A stretch of DNA of 13,147 bases from Allosphingosinicella sp. (GTDB lineage Bacteria; Pseudomonadota; Alphaproteobacteria; Sphingomonadales; Sphingomonadaceae), in NCBI GenBank assembly GCA_030146745.1, contig JASLBD010000111.1, positions 1 to 13,147 on the forward strand. The letters are read 5' to 3'. This document shows positions 1-6,684 of the stretch, in pieces. The stretch's first letter is position 1. Each line of letters begins with the position of its first letter. The position numbers and the translations under genes were made by a program. The notes beneath the pieces were generated by a model. That model made no database searches. It saw only the letters and a list, made by a program, of their open reading frames with translations, and was not told the origin of the DNA.

Positions 1-510
1 GGAGACGAACTTCTCGACGCCCGCCATCTCGACCGCGGCCTGGATCCTGTCCGCCGGCCATTCCGAAAAACCGAGCCAGCGCACCTTGCCGGAGCGCACC
101 GCCGCGGTCAGCGCTTCCATCGTCTCCTCGAGCGGCGTCTCTTCGTCGTAGCGATGGCATTGGTAGAGGTCGACATGATCGGTCCGAAGCCGCCTCAGCG
201 AAGCCTCCAGCTGCTTCTCCACCTGCGCCCGCGACAGGCCCCGGTCCGTCTCCGTCATCGGGAAGTACAATTTCGTCGCCAGCACGTAGGAATCGCGCGG
301 CCGCCCCGCGAGCGTCTCGCCCAGGAACGTCTCCGCCGCCCCGCGCCCGTAGATATTGGCGGTGTCGATGAAGTTGATCCCGAGCTCGAAGCTCTTATCG
401 ACCACCGCCACCGCCCGGTCCCGCTCGACCCCGACCCCGAAGGTGAGCCAGGATCCAAGCGAGATTTCCGAAACCTGAAGGTCGCTCGATCCGAGCCGCC
501 GATAAAGCAT
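1..510 (-). CDS. Aldo/keto reductase, Kv-beta-like (AKR6-type), N-terminal 170 residues, cut by window edge
   Basis: The product is an NAD(P)H-dependent oxidoreductase of the TIM-barrel aldo/keto reductase superfamily; its substrate cannot be told from sequence. The window holds residues 1-170, about half of a normal family member; the rest lies beyond base 1. The catalytic tetrad is visible: Asp49 and Tyr54 in NFIDTANIYGRG, Lys80 in VLATKLYF, and His119 in DLYQCHRYDEETP. The N-terminus (MLYRRLGSSDLQVSEISLGS) and the LGSWLTFG stretch resemble the Kv-channel beta-subunit/AKR6 group more than classical aldose reductases. The ATG at 508-510 is preceded on the minus strand by a GGGAGG-type ribosome binding site. 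The gene is divergent from the META-domain gene. The family is clear; the physiological role is not. Confidence 0.93.
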   Translation of the reverse strand, partial: MLYRRLGSSDLQVSEISLGSWLTFGVGVERDRAVAVVDKSFELGINFIDTANIYGRGAAETFLGETLAGRPRDSYVLATKLYFPMTETDRGLSRAQVEKQLEASLRRLRTDHVDLYQCHRYDEETPLEETMEALTAAVRSGKVRWLGFSEWPADRIQAAVEMAGVEKFVS

Positions 511-769
511 GTCCGCCTCCCTGCCTGTCCGCTCTCAAAGCCGGACCGCGGCGATCGTTCCGCCGCCCGCTGCAGGCGGCGGCTCGGCGGCGCGGCGCGC
601 TCGCCCGCCCGCCCAGCACGCGGCCGCCAGAAAAAAGGGGGTTCAGCCGCCAGGCCGGATGCGGCAGGGCGGGCGGACAGCCGGACCTCTGAAACAGGCT
701 CGGGACGAAGGGCGGTGTTTCACGCGCAGTTCACGTCGTCCGGCGGAAGATCGGCCTCGGAGGCAGGCA

Positions 770-1558
770 ATGCGGGCAATCGCGATCATTTCCGCTCTGG
801 CGCTGCTCGGCGTCGGCGGGGCAGGGGCCCGGAGCGACCGGGTGCAGGTCGCCGACCCGCTCGGCGGAACCTGGGTGCCGGTCCGCCTCGGCGCGCTCGT
901 GGTGCCGGCCGCGGCGGAGGCGCGCCTCTTCTTCAACGGCGGCGCCGAGTACAGCACCCAGGCCGGCTGCGGCAATTTCGGCGGCTTCTACAGCCTCGAC
1001 GGCGACCGTCTCCGGATTCGCCGGCGCGACCCGGTCCACACCGGCAAATGCCCCGACCGCGCCGCCGCCCGGCTCGAGACGGCTTTGGCCGGCTTCATCG
1101 TCACGGCTTCCACTTTCGCCCTGCTCCCCGACGGAACGCTCCGGATCGTCGCCCGCGACGGCCGCGCCGGCAGCTTCCGCCGCCCGCTGCCAGCGATAGA
1201 AGCGCTCGACGGACGCTGGACGGTGGAGAGGATCGGCGGCGACCCCGCGCCGGCCGCCCGCCGCGCCCGGCTCCACTTCCGCGAGGATCATGTGAGCGCC
1301 GCCGCCGACTGCAACAGGTTCGGCGCCCGAGTGAGGCCGGCCGGGACCGGCTTTACGGTCTCCGAAGGCGCCGCAACCGAAATGGGCTGCGACCCGGAGC
1401 GCCTGGCCTTCGACGACCGCTTCTTCGCCGCCGTCGCCGGAGCCCGCCGCTGGACGGCCCTGCCCGGCGGCCGAATCCGCCTCGAAGGCGCCGGCGAGCC
1501 GCTGCTGCTTCGCCGCCCCGCCCCCGTCCCCGGACAGCCCCGCCCGTTCGGGAATTGA
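770..1558 (+). CDS. Exported protein with two META-like (HslJ-type) domains
   Basis: The predicted product has 262 residues. Residues 1-20 look like a signal peptide (MRAIAIISALALLGVGGAGA), so it should be exported to the periplasm. Two halves look alike. Residues about 30-140 begin LGGTWVPVRL and contain YSTQAGCGNFGGFYSLDGDRL with Cys67 and Cys94. Residues about 146-250 begin LDGRWTVERIGG and contain SAAADCNRFGARV with Cys181, then ATEMGCDPERLAFDDRFF with Cys207. Both follow the META/DUF306 pattern of HslJ (a W near the start, a Cys-Asn or Cys-Gly-Asn turn, a later Cys). META proteins such as HslJ are linked to envelope stress or novobiocin resistance, but the biochemical role is unknown. 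The frame is open from 509, but ATG 770 has a GGAGG-like site upstream and gives a proper signal peptide. The next gene starts one base after the stop, so the two are probably co-transcribed. Confidence 0.85.
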   Translation: MRAIAIISALALLGVGGAGARSDRVQVADPLGGTWVPVRLGALVVPAAAEARLFFNGGAEYSTQAGCGNFGGFYSLDGDRLRIRRRDPVHTGKCPDRAAARLETALAGFIVTASTFALLPDGTLRIVARDGRAGSFRRPLPAIEALDGRWTVERIGGDPAPAARRARLHFREDHVSAAADCNRFGARVRPAGTGFTVSEGAATEMGCDPERLAFDDRFFAAVAGARRWTALPGGRIRLEGAGEPLLLRRPAPVPGQPRPFGN

Positions 1559-1559
1559 A

Positions 1560-2183
1560 ATGACCCCCACCACCAATCCCGACTGGCCGCAGATCGCCCT
1601 CTACGCGCTGGCCGCGGCGCTGGTCCTGATGCTCCTGTTCCGGCTGCCCGTGGTCGGAAAGCTGCTCCGCTTCGCGGTCTCGCTGGCGCTCGCCGCCTTT
1701 GCCATCTTCCTCCTGATCCAGCAGGCGCCCTACCATCCCGAGCTGGCCCGGCTGGCGGGCGGGCTCGGCCTCGATTCCCAGGAAGTGAGCGGCCGCGAGG
1801 TCCGGATCCGGATGGCGTCGGATGGGCATTTCTGGGCCGACACGACGATCAACGGAGTGGGGCGGCGAATGATGATCGACAGCGGCGCCACGGTGACCGC
1901 GATCTCGGAAGCGACCGCCACCGCCGCAGGGGTGGAGGGCAGCGCCGCGCCGGTCCCGGTCGTGCTTCGGACCGCCAACGGCCTGGCTCCGGCCAGGGCC
2001 GCCGGGGTCGAGGAGTTGCGGCTCGGCAACATCGTCGCGCGCGATCTCAAGGTGGTGGTCTCGCCCGCCTTCGGCAACATGGAAGTGATCGGAATGAACT
2101 TCCTCTCAAGGCTCGCCGCCTGGCGGGTCGAAGGCCGCACCCTGATCCTCGTCCCCCACCGCCCGCGGCCGGAGGCGGGGTAG
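1560..2183 (+). CDS. Membrane-anchored retropepsin-like aspartic protease (TIGR02281 / clan AA type)
   Basis: The product has 207 residues. Two hydrophobic segments (about 11-28 and 36-54) should anchor it in the inner membrane, followed by a soluble domain. That domain carries the retropepsin active-site motif at 106-111 (IDSGAT, catalytic Asp107) after the strand WADTTINGVGRRMM, and near the C-terminus VIGMNFLSRLAAWRVEG, matching the family's conserved G-M-x-F-L motif. Retropepsins of this kind act as homodimers, each chain giving one aspartate; the substrate is unknown. The length fits the family. It starts one base after the META gene stop, which suggests translational coupling. The protease domain probably faces the periplasm, where the META protein would also be, but no partnership is proven. 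Confidence 0.9.
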   Translation: MTPTTNPDWPQIALYALAAALVLMLLFRLPVVGKLLRFAVSLALAAFAIFLLIQQAPYHPELARLAGGLGLDSQEVSGREVRIRMASDGHFWADTTINGVGRRMMIDSGATVTAISEATATAAGVEGSAAPVPVVLRTANGLAPARAAGVEELRLGNIVARDLKVVVSPAFGNMEVIGMNFLSRLAAWRVEGRTLILVPHRPRPEAG

Positions 2184-2236
2184 GGGGCGGGGCAGGGGCC
2201 CAACCCCGCCGCAAGGACGACTCGCCGCCACTACCC

Positions 2237-2264
2237 TTGCCCCCCGCGCCACGCCTGCTATATC
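2237..2264 (+). promoter_or_regulatory. Candidate promoter for tRNA-Leu (and possibly tig)
   Basis: A TTGCCC box (2237-2242) and a TATATC box (2259-2264) are 16 bp apart, resembling housekeeping -35 and -10 elements. A start around 2271 would leave a leader of about 14 bases before the mature tRNA. This is a by-eye match in GC-rich DNA and is not proof of activity. Confidence 0.45.
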
Positions 2265-2284
2265 CCCGCGCGACCGGCGGCCCG

Positions 2285-2369
2285 GCGGGCGTGGCGGAAC
2301 TGGTAGACGCGCCAGGTTTAGGTCCTGGTATCGAAAGATGTGGGGGTTCGAGTCCCTTCGCCCGCACCA
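2285..2369 (+). tRNA. tRNA-Leu (anticodon UAG), CCA encoded
   Basis: The 85 bases fold as a class II tRNA. The acceptor stem is GCGGGCG (2285-2291) with CGCCCGC (2359-2365), followed by discriminator A and encoded CCA (2367-2369). The anticodon stem CCAGG/CCTGG encloses TTTAGGT, giving anticodon TAG (UAG), which reads CUA and related leucine codons. A long variable arm (ATCGAAAGAT region) and a T-loop TTCGAGT are visible; the outer two T-stem pairs are G-U. It lies 62 bases upstream of tig and may share its transcript. Confidence 0.97.
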
Positions 2370-2431
2370 GTCCCGCCAGGCCGAAATTCGCTTAAAGGCC
2401 GCACTCCCGCGAGAAGGTAAGAGCTTCCAAC

Positions 2432-4087
2432 ATGCAGACCGTCGAGACGTTGAACCAGGGCCTCAAGCGCGCCTACCGGATCACCATATCCAAGAAGGAC
2501 ATCGACGCCCGCGTCGACGGCGAGCTGAAGAAGGTCGCGCCCCAGATCCGCATGCCCGGCTTCCGCCCCGGCAAGGTCCCCGCCAACCTGGTGCGCAAGA
2601 TGCATGGCGCCGCGATCGAGCAGGAAGCCCTGAACAGCGCGGTGCAGGAGGGCGTCCAGAAGCTGATCGCCGAGCAGAAACTGCGCCCGGCGATGAACCC
2701 GCAGGTCGAGCTCGAGGAAGGCGGACCCGGCAAGGACGCCGTGATCAAGGTCGAGATCGAGACCCTGCCCGAAGTGCCGGCGCCGAAGATCGACGAGCTC
2801 AAGCTCGAGCGGCTCATCGTCGAGCCGACCCCGGAGGAGGTCGACGCCGCCATCGCACGGCTCGTCGAGGGCCAGAAGAGCTTCGAGCCGGCCCCGGCCA
2901 GCGAAGCGGCGGAGGAAGGCGACCTCGTCGTCATCGACTATGAAGGCAGCGTCGACGGCGAGCCGTTCGAAGGCGGCAAGGGCGAATCGATGCGGGTCGA
3001 GCTCGGCTCGGGCCGGCTCATCCCCGGCTTCGAGGAGCAACTGATCGGGGCGAAGGCCAATGAGCAGCGCAAGCTCACCGTCACTTTCCCGGAAGAATAT
3101 CCGGTCGCCTATCTGAAGGGCCGCGAGGCGGTGTTCGAAGTCACCGTCGGCGAGGTTCAGAAGCCCCGGGCGACTCAGATGGACGATAGCTTCGCCCAAT
3201 CGATGGGTCTCGAGGGCATCGACCAGCTTCGCGAGCTGATGAAGGGCCAGGTCGAGCAGGAACTGGGCGGACTTACCCGCACCCATATGAAGCGCCGGCT
3301 CCTCGACCAGCTCGCCGAGTCGCACGATTTCGAGGTGCCGCCGTCGATGGTCGAGGCCGAGTTCGCCCAGATCTGGCAGCAGCTCGAGCAGGAAGCGGGC
3401 CAGGAGGAGGATCCCACGGCGGCGCGCGCCGAGATGGAGAGCGAGCGCGACGAGTATCGCGCCATCGCCGAGCGCCGGGTCCGCCTCGGCCTGCTCCTGT
3501 CCGAGATCGGCCAGCGCAACAACATCATGATCAACGACAATGAGATGAACCAGCTGATCATGCAGGCGGCCCAGCAATACCGCCCCGAGGACCGCCAGAA
3601 ATTCGTCGAGTACGTCCGCAACGAGCCGATGGCCGCGGCACAGCTCAGGGCTCCGTTGTTTGAAGATAAAGTGGTCGATTTCCTCTTTTCGAAGGCGGAG
3701 ATCACCGAACGGACGGTAAGCCGCGAGGAGCTCCAGGACGAGATCGAGTCGACCGACACCGGCCATGTCCACGGCCCCGATTGCGACCACGACCACGACC
3801 ACGCGCCCGAGGCCAAGAAGAAGCCTTCGGCCAAGAAGGCCAAGGCCGACGCCGCGCCTGGGGAGGCCGCCGAGGCCCAAGCCGAGCCCGCGAAGAAGGG
3901 CAAGGCCGACGCAGCGCCCGCGGAGGCCGCGGAAGCCGAGGCCAAGCCCGCGAAGAAGGGCAAGCCCGCCGAGGCCGCGAAGGACGAGCCCGCCAAGAAG
4001 GCCAAGCCGAAGAAGGCGGAGGCCGCCGAGCCGGCCGCGGAGGCGGCGCCCGCCAAGAAGCCGCGGGCGAAGAAGAAGGACGCTTGA
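2432..4087 (+). CDS. tig: Trigger factor with long His/Asp and Lys/Ala tail
   Basis: Trigger factor is the ribosome-bound chaperone and prolyl isomerase that meets nascent chains at the exit tunnel. The N-terminal ribosome-binding domain has the signature GFRPGKVP at 43-50. The FKBP-type domain spans about 158-242 (GDLVVIDYEGSVDGEPFEGG, then LIPGFEEQLIGAK). The helical substrate-binding C-domain extends to about residue 440. Escherichia coli trigger factor has 432 residues; this one has 551. The extra tail begins with a His/Asp cluster (HVHGPDCDHDHDH, 445-457) and continues as an Ala/Lys/Pro/Glu-rich stretch to the end with a 20-residue tandem repeat. ATG 2432 is preceded by GAGAAGG with a long spacer, and the N-terminus matches the family. 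The clpP and clpX genes that often follow tig are not downstream here. Confidence 0.97.
   Translation: MQTVETLNQGLKRAYRITISKKDIDARVDGELKKVAPQIRMPGFRPGKVPANLVRKMHGAAIEQEALNSAVQEGVQKLIAEQKLRPAMNPQVELEEGGPGKDAVIKVEIETLPEVPAPKIDELKLERLIVEPTPEEVDAAIARLVEGQKSFEPAPASEAAEEGDLVVIDYEGSVDGEPFEGGKGESMRVELGSGRLIPGFEEQLIGAKANEQRKLTVTFPEEYPVAYLKGREAVFEVTVGEVQKPRATQMDDSFAQSMGLEGIDQLRELMKGQVEQELGGLTRTHMKRRLLDQLAESHDFEVPPSMVEAEFAQIWQQLEQEAGQEEDPTAARAEMESERDEYRAIAERRVRLGLLLSEIGQRNNIMINDNEMNQLIMQAAQQYRPEDRQKFVEYVRNEPMAAAQLRAPLFEDKVVDFLFSKAEITERTVSREELQDEIESTDTGHVHGPDCDHDHDHAPEAKKKPSAKKAKADAAPGEAAEAQAEPAKKGKADAAPAEAAEAEAKPAKKGKPAEAAKDEPAKKAKPKKAEAAEPAAEAAPAKKPRAKKKDA
3833..3970 (+). repeat. 60-bp in-frame tandem repeat in the tig tail
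   Basis: Two adjacent 60-bp units (3833-3892 and 3893-3952) and a partial third encode variants of the peptide KKGKADAAPAEAAEAEAKPA, trigger factor residues 468-487, 488-507 and onward. Unit 1 differs at several residues (KKAKADAAPGEAAEAQAEPA). The units keep the reading frame, so copy number could vary between strains without breaking the gene. Confidence 0.75.
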
Positions 4088-4088
4088 T

Positions 4089-4162
4089 TCCGTTCGCGCC
4101 AAGCTTGTCGAAGCGCTCTCCTTAAATCAAAGGAAGGCCTCCGACAGGCTCAGGCCGAACGG
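4089..4162. repeat. Large imperfect inverted repeat (REP-like) downstream of tig
   Basis: The left arm (from CCGTTCG through GTCGAAGCGCTCTCCTT) and the reverse complement of the right arm (CCGTTCGG...GTCGGAGGCCTTCCTT) match over about 33 bases with several mismatches, around a short AT-richer centre (AAATCAA). The motif type (CGTTCG...GAGCCTGTCGAAG) resembles a dispersed intergenic palindrome common in sphingomonad genomes. It begins directly after the tig stop and could also fold as a 3'-end hairpin, but no U-run follows. Its right arm reaches the first possible GTG of the glycosyltransferase, which argues for the later start. Confidence 0.75.
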
Positions 4163-4179
4163 TGGGGGGACGCGCGCCG

Positions 4180-5118
4180 GTGGATCAGTCGCAGCTTCGA
4201 ATCGCAATCCTCCTGCCTTGCTACAACGAGGAGGCGGCGGTCGCCCAGACGGTGGCGGCTTTTCGGGCGGCGTTGCCCGCGGCGCGGCTCTACGTCTACG
4301 ACAATAACAGCCGCGACCGTACCCGCGAGGTCGCAGAGCAAGCCGGAGCGGTCGTCCGCGAGGAGCGGATGCAGGGCAAGGGCCATGTCGTGCGCCGGAT
4401 GTTCGCCGACATCGAAGCGGACGTCTACGTCATGGCCGACGGCGACTCGACCTATGACGCAGCCGCCGCCCCCGAGCTCGTCCGCCGGCTGATCGAGGAA
4501 CGGCTCGACATGGTCGTCGGCGCCCGCAAATCGGAGGTCGAGGAAGCCTATCGCCGCGGCCATCGCCTCGGCAACCGGCTGTTCACCGCTATTCTCGCGG
4601 GCCTGTTCGGGCGAAGCTTCACCGACATCTTCTCGGGCTACCGGGTCTTCTCGCGCCGCTTCGTCAAGAGCTTCCCGGCTTTGTCCCGGGGCTTCGAAAC
4701 CGAGACCGAGATCAGCGTCCACGCGCTGGAGCTCGCAATGCCGGTTGCCGAAGTCGTGACCGCCTACGGCGCCCGGCCGGAAGGCTCGGTGTCCAAGCTT
4801 TCCACCTATCGCGACGGCTGGAGGATCATGCGCACGATCCTCCATCTCTTCCGGATCGAACGCCCGGTCCTCTTCTACGGCGGGTTTGCCGCCTTTCTCG
4901 CGGGAATCGCCACGGTCCTGGCGATTCCGCTGATAATCACATACGCGCAGACCGGCTTGGTGCCGCGCTTCCCGACGGCCATCCTGGTCACCGGAATGAT
5001 GGTCGTCGCCTTCTTGAGCTTCGGGGTCGGGCTGATCCTCGACACGGTGGTGCGCGGGCGGCGGGAGGTTCGGCGGCTCGCCTATCTGAGCTTCCCGGCG
5101 GTAGGGGAGGGCGGTTGA
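4180..5118 (+). CDS. Family 2 glycosyltransferase, polyprenyl-phosphate sugar transferase type
   Basis: The product is a GT-A fold, GT2-family glycosyltransferase like DPM1/GtrB enzymes, which move a sugar from a nucleotide donor to polyprenyl phosphate at the inner membrane. The motif LLPCYNEEAAV lies at 11-21 and the metal-binding DGD at 87-89 (YVMADGDSTYD). ARKSEVEEAYRRGHRLGNRL and FTDIFSGYRVFSRR are typical of this group. Two membrane segments at about 231-255 and 267-290 precede a basic C-terminus. GTG 4180 (312 residues) is preferred: GGGGGGA lies 9 bases upstream and the sequence before it is repeat DNA. GTG 4162, same frame, is the alternative. The sugar is unknown; surface glycan or lipid modification is a reasonable inference. 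Confidence 0.92.
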   Translation: MDQSQLRIAILLPCYNEEAAVAQTVAAFRAALPAARLYVYDNNSRDRTREVAEQAGAVVREERMQGKGHVVRRMFADIEADVYVMADGDSTYDAAAAPELVRRLIEERLDMVVGARKSEVEEAYRRGHRLGNRLFTAILAGLFGRSFTDIFSGYRVFSRRFVKSFPALSRGFETETEISVHALELAMPVAEVVTAYGARPEGSVSKLSTYRDGWRIMRTILHLFRIERPVLFYGGFAAFLAGIATVLAIPLIITYAQTGLVPRFPTAILVTGMMVVAFLSFGVGLILDTVVRGRREVRRLAYLSFPAVGEGG

Positions 5119-5165
5119 CCGTGGAGCGATTCACGGGCGGCTGCCTGTGCGGCAATGTCCGCCGC
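5115..5165 (+). pseudogene. 5' fragment of a GFA-type (CENP-V/GFA domain) gene
   Basis: A TTG at 5115 (or GTG at 5121), overlapping the glycosyltransferase stop, opens a frame reading TVERFTGGCLCGNVRR. GGCLCGxVR is the conserved first zinc-binding motif of GFA/CENP-V proteins (glutathione-dependent formaldehyde-activating-like). After residue 17 the frame no longer looks like the family: the expected second Cys-x-x-Cys does not appear, and the rest runs antisense to the gene at 5265-5738. This fits a gene decapitated by a deletion, with the fragment still coupled to the upstream stop. A chance match over so short a stretch cannot be excluded. Confidence 0.55.
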
Positions 5166-5264
5166 TTATCCTGGTTGCCGCGATTTCCGCTCGCACGGCG
5201 CTATCAGCGCGACCGCGACTCCACGGGCCGGTTCGAGGATCAGGCGACCGCGCCGAACCCGGCC

Positions 5265-5738
5265 TCAGCCTCCGAAGAGCATCATCGTCAGAGCGACACA
5301 GATCAGCCAGACGATGACGAGGACGGCCGGCAGATAGAGATATTTCTTCCGCCACGGACGGTTGCGGTGCCAGAAGGTGATCGGGGGCACGGTGTCGAGG
5401 AAGCGCATGAAGCGCAGATGATCCGCGTCGGTGCCGCCGCCGATCCGGGCCGGCGGGTCGATGTCCCGTTTGTAGCGCGGCCGGCGGGCGTCCAGGCCCT
5501 CGAGGTCGCCGTTGGCGTGAAGCACGAGGTCGGGGGCGAGGCCGAGATGGCGGAGCACCAGCCGGTCGGGATTGCCGGAGGTGCCGAGCTCGGCCGTATA
5601 GCCGCGCCGGACCAGGGCGTGTAGCCGTTCCAGCACCGGCGAGGGCGCCGGCTCCGCCGAGGCGGCAAGCCCGCCGGCGTCCCGGCGAACCGCGACTTCG
5701 CGGGTCATTTCGGGCACGATCTCAATCTCGTCGGTCAT
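5265..5738 (-). CDS. Hypothetical protein with one C-terminal membrane segment
   Basis: I do not recognise this 157-residue protein. The first 130 residues are soluble and charged, with a Pro/Ala-rich linker near 28-34 and the stretch YKRDIDPPARIGGGTDADHL. Residues about 134-154 form a single strong hydrophobic helix right at the C-terminus, preceded by Arg/Lys (NRPWRKKY), which suggests a tail-anchored or N-in membrane protein. The codon pattern and the membrane helix support real coding. The ribosome binding site before ATG 5738 is weak (TTGGA abutting the start); a start at Met11 is possible. It is convergent with the glycosyltransferase and the GFA fragment. Confidence 0.72.
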   Translation of the reverse strand: MTDEIEIVPEMTREVAVRRDAGGLAASAEPAPSPVLERLHALVRRGYTAELGTSGNPDRLVLRHLGLAPDLVLHANGDLEGLDARRPRYKRDIDPPARIGGGTDADHLRFMRFLDTVPPITFWHRNRPWRKKYLYLPAVLVIVWLICVALTMMLFGG

Positions 5739-5884
5739 TCCAATGGGATAGCATGAGAGTATTAGCCTTGCAACACACCAAGTCGGTCCCCTGTGTCGCC
5801 GCGATAGCGGAGTCTGTGCCGGGGTTGCGGCACCGAACGAGATGCAACGCCGCAGCCCCTTCGGTCCTTTGGTGCCTTGGGTGA

Positions 5885-6064
5885 ACCTCTGGGAGCGGAC
5901 CGGGTGCCAGGCACGTAGCTGGCACCCAGCTCTTGCCTGATCCTCTCGTTTGGCTGCCGAACTTCCATTTCGACGCCGTCACCGCCTACGACATCCTGCG
6001 CTCGCGAGGCGTGCCGCTCGGAAAGCGCGATTACGACGGGGATCTGCGCACCAGATCGGAATGA
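5885..6064 (+). pseudogene. Possible C-terminal remnant of a lost protein-coding gene
   Basis: A plus-strand frame open between stops at 5882 and 6062-6064 reads, near its end, DPLVWLPNFHFDAVTAYDIL and then RSRGVPLGKRDYDGDLRTRS. This looks like natural protein rather than random translation, but there is no ATG or GTG with a ribosome binding site and no upstream domain. The first part crosses the palindrome at 5902-5927. I cannot name the family. It could be the tail of a gene removed by a deletion. Confidence 0.3.
5902..5927. repeat. Palindrome with perfect 9-bp stem
   Basis: GGGTGCCAG (5902-5910) and CTGGCACCC (5919-5927) are exact reverse complements around an 8-base loop. The stem lacks a following U-run, so it is not a typical terminator. 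GTGCCAGGCAC-like palindromes often occur as dispersed REP-type repeats, which is the more likely identity. Confidence 0.65.
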
Positions 6065-6311
6065 GCCGAGATTCGCTCCTCGGGCCCGCTCCCGAAGATC
6101 GCACTGTTGCCGGGAGATCGCGCCGTTACGCTTCATCATCAAGACCCGGCAGTGAAGGGAAGCTGTGCCCGCTTACTCGATCCTTTGCAGTCAGTGCAGC
6201 CCGGTTATTCGTCCCAAATGCCGGAGCGGGCACAGAGAAACCCGAAATAAACTTGCGGCTATTCAAACATCGTATCACTAGACGACCATTGTCCGGACGA
6301 GGTGTGCGTCT

Positions 6312-6503
6312 ATGGAAATCCGGAAGGTCCAGGCCGAAGCGATGCGTCAGCGCGCCCAAAGCCTTCGCGAGGCCGCCTGCGGCTTTTCCTCGGGCGTTTC
6401 CCGGACGTTGCTGGAGCTCGCCGACGCGATTGACGAGGAAGCGGCCCTGCTCGAGGCCAAGGCCGCGCGCCTTGAAGAAGGGGAGGCGGATCCTTCCGGC
6501 TAG
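6312..6503 (+). CDS. Small helical/coiled-coil protein, 63 residues
   Basis: The product is nearly all helix-forming: residues 1-25 and 28-57 are rich in Glu, Ala, Leu and Arg, with a break at CGFSSGVS (23-30). The pattern (RQRAQSLREAA, then RTLLELADAIDEEAALLEAK) resembles a group of small uncharacterised alphaproteobacterial proteins with a repeated R-A-x-x-x-R / L-L-x-L-A helical signature. GAGGTG lies about 10 bases before the ATG. A strong terminator lies about 100 bases downstream. No function can be assigned; a small adaptor or a helical bundle is an inference only. Confidence 0.68.
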   Translation: MEIRKVQAEAMRQRAQSLREAACGFSSGVSRTLLELADAIDEEAALLEAKAARLEEGEADPSG

Positions 6504-6605
6504 CCTTTCAAGATTCAATCATACCAGCAATTTCAAGGGTTTAAGTTCGCCGCGCGATATGCTAAGGCGCCGTCACCATCGAGTTGAATGGCTTCCTCTC
6601 ATGGC

Positions 6606-6646
6606 GAGGCCGGGCATGGCGTACGACGTGCCCGGCCTCTTTTTTT
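6606..6646 (+). terminator. Strong rho-independent terminator
   Basis: An 11-bp perfect stem, GAGGCCGGGCA (6606-6616) with TGCCCGGCCTC (6629-6639), encloses a 12-base loop and is followed at once by seven T residues (6640-6646). On the minus strand no T-run follows, so it works only for plus-strand transcripts. It could end the 63-residue protein's mRNA or a small RNA from 6504-6646. Confidence 0.9.
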
Positions 6647-6684
6647 GCCGGTCCGGCGACTCGCGCCGGGCGACCGAGGCCTCC

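Larger units (their letters stand above)
5739..6311. other. Gene-poor stretch of 573 bp with lower GC
   Basis: This interval separates a minus-strand gene (start 5738) from a plus-strand gene (start 6312), so it must hold both of their promoters, but no convincing -35/-10 pair is seen. It contains a perfect 9-bp hairpin at 5902-5927 and a plus-strand open stretch at 5885-6064 that looks like the C-terminal end of a lost gene. Base composition is less GC-rich than the flanking genes and no full-length coding frame on either strand looks real. Decayed or transferred DNA is the likely reading. Confidence 0.5.

Noticed and set aside
154..1563. 469-codon plus-strand open frame across the left region
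   Set aside because: Runs opposite the aldo/keto reductase and out of frame with the META gene; the Arg/Pro-rich translation is typical of GC-rich shadow frames.
2318..4102. 594-codon minus-strand open frame opposite tig
   Set aside because: It is antisense to a certain trigger factor gene; the Leu/Gly/Arg-rich translation is the mirror of the GC-rich repeat codons, and there is no ribosome binding site or domain.
5166..5624. Continuation of the frame that begins with the GFA-like motif
   Set aside because: After the first 17 codons there is no GFA similarity, and the frame is antisense to the more convincing membrane protein gene at 5265-5738.
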